Shown piece after piece: positions 57,899 through 64,000 of a stretch of 64,000 bases of DNA; position 1 is the first letter of the stretch, and every line of letters begins with the position of its first letter. A program made the translations under genes and the position numbers. Source of the stretch: Berkiella sp963803015 (GTDB lineage: Bacteria; Pseudomonadota; Gammaproteobacteria; Berkiellales; Berkiellaceae). Location of the stretch: positions 744,001 to 808,000 of the forward strand of contig CAWDKV010000004.1 in the NCBI GenBank assembly GCA_963803015.1, given 5' to 3'. The notes beneath the pieces were generated by a model. That model had not been told where the DNA came from and made no database searches. It was given only the letters and a program-made list of their open reading frames with translations.

Positions 57899-59710
57899 TT
57901 AAGTGCCACTACGTTCAGCGCGTTTTCTATCTGACTCTTTAAGCCATTTTTTACGAATACGGATAGATTTTGGTGTCACTTCAACAAGCTCATCTTCTTC
58001 AATAAACTCGAGAGATTGCTCTAGAGAGAATTTGATATGAGGTGTCAAGACAATATTCTCATCCGTACCAGCTGCACGAATATTGGTTAATTGCTTTTCT
58101 TTAGTAACATTAACGACTAAATCATTTTCTCGAGAATGGATCCCCACAATCATGCCTTCATACACTTCTATTTGCGGACCTATGATAAGCTTACCGCGTG
58201 CTTGGAGATTCCACAGCGCATAACCTGTTGCTTTACCTGCTGCATTGGAAATTAAAACGCCTTGCTTTCTCTCTGCTACTCGGCCAGGTTTATAAGGGCC
58301 ATAGGCATCAAAAACATGCGTGGCAATCCCGGTTCCAGAAGTTAAGGTGAGAAAAACGGATTGAAAACCAATTAAGCCTCGAGCTGGGATCCGATAATCT
58401 AAACGTACACGGCCTTTTCCATCTGGGATCATATCAAGAAGCTGACCACGACGTGTTCCCAATTGATCCATGATAGGACCTTGGTCTTTTTCTTCCACAT
58501 CCACTGCTAGCAACTCATAAGGCTCCAGGGTGGTGTCGCCTTCTTTCTTTAAAATCACTTCCGGACGTGAAACCGCTAATTCATATTTTTCACGACGCAT
58601 CGTTTCAATCAAAATAGAAAGATGGAGTTCACCACGACCAGAAACCCGAAACTTATCCGGATCTTCTGTTTCCTCTACTCTCAATGCAACGTTATGCAAG
58701 CATTCGCGCGCTAAACGTTCTCTTATCTGTCTACTGGTGACAAATTGCCCTTCTTGACCTGACATCGGTGAGGTGTTGACTTGAAAGGTCATGCTAATAG
58801 TGGGTTCATCTACTTTGAGTGCAGGTAACGCTTCAACATTCGCCTTATCACAGATGGTATCGGAGATAGCTAAGGGCTCAAGGCCACTTATCGCCACAAT
58901 ATCCCCTGCTTGAGCCGAAGATTGTTCTACGCGTTCAAGTCCCATATATCCCAAGATTTGTAATATGCGACCTTGTCTTGTTTTTCCTTGGCTATCTATC
59001 ACGGTCACTTGGGTATTCGTTGCAATCTGACCTCGTTTAATTAAGCCGATACCAATAGTGCCGACATAACTTGAATAGTCCAAGGTGCTGATTTGCATTT
59101 GAAAAGGTCCTGTGGGATCACAAGCAGGCTCTGGTACATGTTGCGCAATCGCTTCAAATAAAGCTGTCATGTCTGCACCGGGTTGCTCGAGATCTAAAGT
59201 CGCTGTCCCTTGCAAGGCAGAAGCATAAACCACAGGAAAATCTAATTGTTCTTCCGTTGCTCCCAAATTATCGAACAAATCAAAAACTTGATCGACGACC
59301 CAACCTGGGCGAGCGCCATCTCTGTCAATTTTATTGATGACAACAATCGGACATAAACCACGAGCAAAGGCTTTCTGGGTAACAAACCGTGTTTGTGGCA
59401 TCGGACCATCGACAGCGTCGACTAGTAATAAAACCGCATCTACCATAGATAAAATGCGTTCCACTTCCCCACCAAAGTCCGCGTGTCCAGGCGTATCTAC
59501 GATGTTAAATCGATAATCGCGCCATTTGATAGCTGTATTTTTCGATAAAATGGTGATTCCACGTTCTTTTTCTAAATCGTTAGAATCTAAAATGCAGCTC
59601 ACATTGGTCATGCGGGCATCTAAGGTCCCAGACTGTTGTAAAAGTCTATCTACTAAGGTGGTTTTCCCGTGATCGACGTGCGCAATAATTGCAATATTTC
59701 TTAATGACAT
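57899..59710 (-). CDS. typA: Ribosome-dependent GTPase TypA/BipA
   Basis: 603 residues. G1 AHVDHGKTTLVDRLL, G2 region ERGITILSKNTAI, G3 DTPGHADFGGEVERIL, G4 NKIDRDGARP, then domain II, the EF-G-like domains and the TypA-specific C-terminus (RGKLIIGPQIEVYEGMIVG, LTNIRAAGTDEN). BipA is involved in ribosome assembly and stress or low-temperature growth. It is divergent from glnA across a small gene, near the usual gammaproteobacterial order. Confidence 0.96.
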   Translation of the reverse strand: MSLRNIAIIAHVDHGKTTLVDRLLQQSGTLDARMTNVSCILDSNDLEKERGITILSKNTAIKWRDYRFNIVDTPGHADFGGEVERILSMVDAVLLLVDAVDGPMPQTRFVTQKAFARGLCPIVVINKIDRDGARPGWVVDQVFDLFDNLGATEEQLDFPVVYASALQGTATLDLEQPGADMTALFEAIAQHVPEPACDPTGPFQMQISTLDYSSYVGTIGIGLIKRGQIATNTQVTVIDSQGKTRQGRILQILGYMGLERVEQSSAQAGDIVAISGLEPLAISDTICDKANVEALPALKVDEPTISMTFQVNTSPMSGQEGQFVTSRQIRERLARECLHNVALRVEETEDPDKFRVSGRGELHLSILIETMRREKYELAVSRPEVILKKEGDTTLEPYELLAVDVEEKDQGPIMDQLGTRRGQLLDMIPDGKGRVRLDYRIPARGLIGFQSVFLTLTSGTGIATHVFDAYGPYKPGRVAERKQGVLISNAAGKATGYALWNLQARGKLIIGPQIEVYEGMIVGIHSRENDLVVNVTKEKQLTNIRAAGTDENIVLTPHIKFSLEQSLEFIEEDELVEVTPKSIRIRKKWLKESDRKRAERSGT

Positions 59711-59854
59711 ATGTTACCCGATATAAATAATCATTGTATCACTTAACTGCATAAAAATACCCCTTTTTATGATTTAAAGGACAATTGAAGGAAATAAAGG
59801 GTTGTGCCGATAAGGATAATAGAGCGAGACTATAAGAACGGGGGGGAAATTTCG

Positions 59855-60418
59855 ATGAAATCCTTGATATTACACCCAACCTCAGAAGCCTTATGGCAAA
59901 CTTTGATTTTTGATGCCCAAAAAGAAAGTGCGATATTACTCAAAGAAGATCTAGAATCCTATCTAGTCTTTCTTCTGATGCGATTTACAGCAGAATCTAG
60001 TATTGCTTCCAGTGTTATTGGCCTAGAATTCTTGAAAAGTTATCAAGTTGACCCTAAAGGGCAAAAACAAAACCTCAAAGCGGTGGGTGATAAATGTCTA
60101 CTCTTGGCCGGTTTATTTCCAGAGAGAGCTATCAAACGTCGGGTGAGACTGAGTTATTTTATCAATCTCGGGCAAACGGCTTATGCTTCGCTTGCTGACA
60201 ATGTGACCCGCCAGGATACCCTATATAGTGAACTCAGCCATGAATTTCCTAAGTTAATCGATGTTCTCCATGCACTAAGAGAGTTTAATACCAGCCAGGA
60301 TCTTTTCTCTCTTTACGAGCAGTGGCATGAAACCCATAGTCAAGTCGCTTGGCAAAGGTTGTGCAAAGCGACCCATAGCCTGCCTATTGGTAACACTTTC
60401 AAAAAGTCAGGGCACTAA
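59855..60418 (+). CDS. Conserved-looking hypothetical protein
   Basis: 187 residues, largely helical and soluble, no family recognised. The ATG at 59855 is preceded by GGGGGGA at a suitable distance; a longer reading from 59804 is less likely. There is no TM helix or signal. It lies between typA (divergent) and glnA (same strand). Confidence 0.6.
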   Translation: MKSLILHPTSEALWQTLIFDAQKESAILLKEDLESYLVFLLMRFTAESSIASSVIGLEFLKSYQVDPKGQKQNLKAVGDKCLLLAGLFPERAIKRRVRLSYFINLGQTAYASLADNVTRQDTLYSELSHEFPKLIDVLHALREFNTSQDLFSLYEQWHETHSQVAWQRLCKATHSLPIGNTFKKSGH

Positions 60419-60526
60419 TAAATCAATACTTAAGCGCAAAGCCTTTTTTCTTCTTCTTCCAAGAGTCACTCTTTGCTATCCTGTTTCACACTGCTCTTCA
60501 TTCCCGGCATTAAAAAGGAACATAGG

Positions 60527-61936
60527 ATGTCTATACAACACGTCTTGGAAAAGATTCAAGAAAATAATATCCAATATATCGACTTACGTTTTACGGATAC
60601 CAAAGGGAAAGAACAACACATCTCTGTTCCCTCGCATGTGGCGACAGAAGAATTTTTTGCGCTTGGTAAAATGTTTGATGGTTCTTCTATTGCGGGTTGG
60701 AAAGGCATCGACGAATCTGACATGATTTTATTACCTGATCCTCTTACGGCCGTGATGGATCCTTTTCGTGAGGATCCAACCTTAATCTTGCAGTGCGACA
60801 TTATTGATCCCAAAACCAAACAAAGTTATCCCCGCGATCCGCGCTCCGTCGCAAGACGTGCTGAAGCCTACCTGAAGGCCACCGGCATTGCTGACACCGC
60901 TTACTTTGGGCCTGAACCCGAATTTTTTATTTTAGATGATGTGCGCTGGAAAATTACCATGAATACTGCTTTTTACGAAGTGGATTCTCTAGAAGCGGCT
61001 TGGAATTCAGAGCGTAATTTCGTTGAGGGTAATCTCGGACATCGCCCCCCCATAAAAGGCGGCTACTTTCCCGTTCCCCCTATTGATTCCTCACAAGATC
61101 TACGCTCTGAAATGTGCACCCTTTTAGAAGCCATGGGCTTGGAAGTTGAAACCCATCATCATGAGGTTGCTACGGGAAATCAAAATGAAATCGGCACAAA
61201 ATTTCGCACCCTCTTACGCAAAGGAGATGAATTGCAAATCTTAAAATATGTCGTACACAATGTTGCTCACGCACATGGTAAAACAGCGACATTCATGCCT
61301 AAGCCTCTAGTTGGCGATAATGGTAGCGGTATGCATTGTCATCAATCTTTGTTCAAAAATGGGGTTAATCTTTTTCATGGTAAAGGTTATGCCAATCTCT
61401 CTGAACTCGCCCTTTATTACATCGGTGGTATTATCAAACATGCGAAAGCTATTAATGCCTTCACCAATGCGACGACCAATAGCTATAAAAGATTAGTACC
61501 CGGCTTTGAAGCGCCTGTTTTACTCGCGTATTCTGCTTGTAATCGTTCAGCTGCTATCCGTATTCCTTATACGCATTCTGAAAACGGAACGCGCATAGAA
61601 GTACGCTTCCCTGATGCTGCAACTAATCCTTATTTTTCATTTGCTGCCATGCTGATGGCTGGATTAGATGGTATCAAAAATAAGATCTCTCCTCTTGAAC
61701 CGATGGATGAAGATTTATATGAACTTGATGCTGCTAAAGCCAAAGAGATCCCAACTGTTGCAGAGACTCTAAGTGAAGCACTGGCTGCTTTAGATAACGA
61801 CCGCGCTTTCTTAACCGAAGGGGGTGTCTTTTCAAATGAGCTTATCGATAGCTACATCCAACTTAAACAACTAGACATTAAACGACTACAAATGACAACG
61901 CATCCAATTGAATTTGAGCTTTATTACAGTTTATAA
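60527..61936 (+). CDS. glnA: Glutamine synthetase type I
   Basis: 469 residues from ATG 60527 (AAGGA seven bases upstream), exactly the E. coli GlnA length. KMFDGSSIAGWKGI, YFGPEPEFFI, HHHEVATGNQNEIG, MHCHQSLFKNG and the NRSAAIRIPYTHS stretch are the metal and ammonia sites; EDLYEL near residue 395 holds the probable adenylylated Tyr. It makes glutamine from glutamate and ammonia. The upstream gene may be co-transcribed; control by NtrC/sigma54 is expected but I see only a weak site near 60347. Confidence 0.96.
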   Translation: MSIQHVLEKIQENNIQYIDLRFTDTKGKEQHISVPSHVATEEFFALGKMFDGSSIAGWKGIDESDMILLPDPLTAVMDPFREDPTLILQCDIIDPKTKQSYPRDPRSVARRAEAYLKATGIADTAYFGPEPEFFILDDVRWKITMNTAFYEVDSLEAAWNSERNFVEGNLGHRPPIKGGYFPVPPIDSSQDLRSEMCTLLEAMGLEVETHHHEVATGNQNEIGTKFRTLLRKGDELQILKYVVHNVAHAHGKTATFMPKPLVGDNGSGMHCHQSLFKNGVNLFHGKGYANLSELALYYIGGIIKHAKAINAFTNATTNSYKRLVPGFEAPVLLAYSACNRSAAIRIPYTHSENGTRIEVRFPDAATNPYFSFAAMLMAGLDGIKNKISPLEPMDEDLYELDAAKAKEIPTVAETLSEALAALDNDRAFLTEGGVFSNELIDSYIQLKQLDIKRLQMTTHPIEFELYYSL

Positions 61937-61937
61937 C

Positions 61938-62447
61938 ATGCGTTACTGGCTTTTCCCTTTGCTACTTATTCCTTTCATTGTGAAGGGAGAAGACTTCTAT
62001 AAAGGAGCTGATTCAGCGGGTGTTATCCGCTATAGTGATAAACCCTTCCCGGGTGCAAAACCCTATAGCACTAATCCTTTGCCACTCTTTTCTCCCTCCC
62101 TCTCTTCCAAAAAGGAAATCCCCCCCATGCCAACCAGCCCATCGGGGGCTTATCAATTAAACATTGTTTCCCCAGAAAATAATCAAATCTTTTCTGTTGA
62201 TATGCAATCTATTCCCGTCAAACTCTCCCTTACCCCTCCTCTCCCTCCCAATGCGAAAATTCGCATCATATTAAATGGTAACAGCCTACCTCTATTTAGT
62301 GACTTGAATGAAATTTCGCTTGAAGCGTTACCGCGGGGAACCTATCAACTACAAGCTGAACTGCTTACCCCCCAACAAACTGATCAAATCTCTGCCAAAA
62401 GTTCCCTCATTACCTTTTATCAGCAACGTCCTTTTGTGAAAAAGTAG
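61938..62447 (+). CDS. DUF4124-like exported protein
   Basis: 170 residues with a signal peptide (MRYWLFPLLLIPFIVKG), a DUF4124-type motif (FYKGADSAGVIRYSDKPFPG), a Pro/Ser-rich linker and a beta-rich C-terminal part (FSVDMQSIPVKLSLTPPLPP). Such proteins are periplasmic and of unknown function, often near glnA in gammaproteobacteria. It begins one base after the glnA stop, so it is in the same operon. Confidence 0.75.
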   Translation: MRYWLFPLLLIPFIVKGEDFYKGADSAGVIRYSDKPFPGAKPYSTNPLPLFSPSLSSKKEIPPMPTSPSGAYQLNIVSPENNQIFSVDMQSIPVKLSLTPPLPPNAKIRIILNGNSLPLFSDLNEISLEALPRGTYQLQAELLTPQQTDQISAKSSLITFYQQRPFVKK

Positions 62448-62552
62448 TCAAGTCTATATAATGCTCAGCTGATCGGATTTAAGCTTTAGTTTGTTCTCTA
62501 ACGGTCGATAGCTCATTTGTCATCAAGTAATTAAAGAGGTAGGAGTCTGCCA

Positions 62553-63491
62553 ATGAGAACTAATATTTCGGCAAACACATCCAGGCATAGCTTTTTATAC
62601 ACGCTGACCTTAGGTCTTGTTCTAATAGGCTTGCCACAAATGAGTGCAGCCTTAACCTTTACCATGCCCCATAATGGCAATATCATTGGTAGGGTACAAT
62701 ATTCCACAGTAGAGCCAGGGGAAACCTTGTCCGATGCTGGCAGAAGATTTGATCTGGGTGGCTATGAAATGATCGAGGCCAACCGTGGCGTTAATTTTTC
62801 TAATCCAGAGGCAGGGACCAGACTCGTGATCCCTTCTCAATTCATCTTACCCGATGCGCCGCGCAAAGGCATCGTTATCAACTTAGCTGAATTGCGACTC
62901 TATTATTACCATCCTGATGGTGTAACTGTTTCTACTTTTCCAGTAGGAGTAGGCCAAGACGGTTGGAATACACCACTTGGTAAAACCCAGATCGTGCGCA
63001 TGCGCAAAGATCCAACTTGGGTCGTACCCGATTCTATTTATGAAAATCGCATGGAGGGCGGCGATCCGACTCCTAAAGTTGTACCACCAGGGCCAACTAA
63101 TCCTTTAGGGCAATATGCGATGAGTTTAGGATTTACTAACATTGTCATTCACGGCACCCCTTACCCACGTGCGGTGGGTCTAAGAAGTAGCCATGGTTGC
63201 ATCCGCATGATGAATTCTGATGTAGAACAAATATTCAAGCAGGTAAAAGTGGGGACACCCGTCTATATCGTGCATCAAGCGGTTAAAATTGGTCGCGTTG
63301 GCAATGAATTATATCTAGAAGCGCATGAGCCCATTTCTGAGGAAATGCAGCAATCTACGCGACAAGATGTGCCGGCGTTGATTCGTAAAGCGGCAGGCGA
63401 TACCAAGCAAGTGAGCGTGGAATGGAATAGCTTAGATAATTTGGAATCAAGCGCTGACGGTTATCCTCAACCCATAGGGCAAATTCACTAA
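62553..63491 (+). CDS. L,D-transpeptidase with LysM-like N-terminal domain
   Basis: 312 residues. A signal peptide near residue 10-36, a LysM-like segment (STVEPGETLSDAGRRFDLGG, EMIEANRG), then the YkuD domain: GKTQIVRMRKDPTW, HGTPYPRAVGLRSSHGCIRM with the catalytic Cys, and VGTPVYIVHQ. It forms 3-3 cross-links in peptidoglycan or attaches lipoprotein. ErfK/YbiS-type layout. GAGGTAGGAG precedes the ATG. Confidence 0.92.
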   Translation: MRTNISANTSRHSFLYTLTLGLVLIGLPQMSAALTFTMPHNGNIIGRVQYSTVEPGETLSDAGRRFDLGGYEMIEANRGVNFSNPEAGTRLVIPSQFILPDAPRKGIVINLAELRLYYYHPDGVTVSTFPVGVGQDGWNTPLGKTQIVRMRKDPTWVVPDSIYENRMEGGDPTPKVVPPGPTNPLGQYAMSLGFTNIVIHGTPYPRAVGLRSSHGCIRMMNSDVEQIFKQVKVGTPVYIVHQAVKIGRVGNELYLEAHEPISEEMQQSTRQDVPALIRKAAGDTKQVSVEWNSLDNLESSADGYPQPIGQIH

Positions 63492-63495
63492 TCTT

Positions 63496-63525
63496 CAGTC
63501 CCCTCTCAGGGATGAGAGGGATTGA
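63496..63525 (+). terminator. Hairpin after the L,D-transpeptidase gene
   Basis: CCCTCTCA-GGGA-TGAGAGGG, eight pairs, with TCAGTC and GATTGA flanks also able to pair. No long T-run follows. Confidence 0.5.
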
Positions 63526-63532
63526 AAGTGTC

Positions 63533-63642
63533 TTTGGTTTTAGGCTAGGCCGCAAGTGAGCGAAGCCCCAGGAGCGTACACTTAGTACGTGACTGGGGTG
63601 AGCGAGCGCAGCAACAACGCCTAAAATCAAAGTGAGAAGAGT
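63533..63642. repeat. Palindromic intergenic repeat, full copy
   Basis: TTTGGTTTTAGGCTAGGC at the left and CGCCTAAAATCAAAGTG at the right are inverted. The middle reads CCCCAGGAGCGTACACTTAG, TACGTGACTGGGGTG and AGCGCAGCAACAACGCC. It ends two bases before the ATG of trmL, so the element supplies the trmL leader. Confidence 0.75.
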
Positions 63643-64000
63643 ATGTTCCATATTGTTTTATATCAGCCTGAAATCCCACCCAATACCGGCAATATTATCC
63701 GTTTATGTGCCAACACCGGCGCGCAATTGCATTTGATTGAGCCTTTAGGTTTTGAAATAGATGATAAGCAACTCAAGCGCGCGGGTTTAGACTATCACAC
63801 TCTCGTGAATCTTCGGGTATACAAGGATTTTGCGGCGTGTAAAGAAGAACTAGGCTCTGCGAGGTTATTTGCTTTGAGCTCCAAAGGACATCTCAGTTAC
63901 GATAAACCCCGTTTTCAAAAAGGCGATGCTTTTATCTTTGGACCTGAAACTAGAGGTTTATCTGCGGCTTTTTTAGCAGATTTCCCAGCTGAAGCTGTAC
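63643..64000 (+). CDS. trmL: tRNA (cytidine(34)-2'-O)-methyltransferase, 5' part
   Basis: The first 119 residues of a SpoU/TrmL-type enzyme, cut by the window end: FHIVLYQPEIPPNTGNIIRL, GAQLHLIEPLGFEIDD and DAFIFGPETRGLSAAFL are the family signatures. It methylates the wobble base of tRNA-Leu. The leader is the palindromic repeat just before. Confidence 0.92.
   Translation, partial: MFHIVLYQPEIPPNTGNIIRLCANTGAQLHLIEPLGFEIDDKQLKRAGLDYHTLVNLRVYKDFAACKEELGSARLFALSSKGHLSYDKPRFQKGDAFIFGPETRGLSAAFLADFPAEAV

Noticed and set aside
60347..60363. Sigma54 promoter for glnA (GG-N10-GC)
   Set aside because: It has the GG/GC spacing but three differences from the consensus and lies inside the upstream gene; likely chance.

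Overview
The window is a gammaproteobacterial chromosome segment of moderate to low G+C. Several housekeeping blocks have a gammaproteobacterial layout: priA, a SPOR/FtsN-like gene, hslV and hslU; ubiE, ubiJ and ubiB; hinT, tatA, tatB and tatC; typA divergent from glnA; nudE and cysQ. Eukaryote-like accessory genes lie between them: a Ser/Thr-kinase-like protein, ankyrin proteins, a Ulp1/CE-clan-like cysteine-protease candidate, and a protein with basic NLS-like clusters and an acidic tail. This mix fits a host-associated member of the Legionellales (Legionella/Coxiella/Berkiella-like). The placement is inferred from gene content only.

Layout. 1-6.4 kb: truncated kinase-like gene, orphan UmuD-like gene, polysaccharide deacetylase, a coupled HAD/pncC/HATPase operon, and the CE-clan protease candidate. 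6.4-13.1 kb: the most unusual region, two tandem paralogous genes for extremely low-complexity proteins. Each has an N/Q/G/S repeat region, uninterrupted poly-aspartate runs of up to 145 residues separated by a TTDIWGQPE-type motif, a Cys-Pro pentapeptide tract and a conserved C-terminal domain. Each has the same upstream block and the same strong terminator. 13-19.8 kb: a hypothetical gene, a YkuD L,D-transpeptidase, prdX, two tandemly duplicated ankyrin genes with large palindromes, and tRNA-Phe. 19.8-31 kb: an MscS-like channel, an RMND1-like protein, a sodium:solute symporter, a DnaA-box-containing AT-rich gap, cysQ, nudE, hslR, an S9 peptidase, and a degenerate M48-like membrane protein that may be extended by frameshifting. 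31-44.5 kb: bioD, bioA, tex, priA, ftsN-like, hslVU, ubiEJB and rlmJ. 44.5-55 kb: a second accessory block with two further double-glycine-leader-like small proteins, large hypothetical proteins, a DipZ-like redox gene split at CTC TGA, a KamB/NpmA-like 16S rRNA A1408 methyltransferase gene with two tandem in-frame TGA codons, and an ankyrin protein with a possible cysteine-protease site. 55-64 kb: hinT-tatABC, pip, typA, glnA, an L,D-transpeptidase and the start of trmL.

Intergenic DNA carries several palindromic repeat families. One family of about 60-130 bp occurs at least four times. I ran no searches or computations. Family assignments rest on motifs I can read in the sequence; the functions proposed for the poly-Asp proteins, the effector candidates and the frameshifts are inference.
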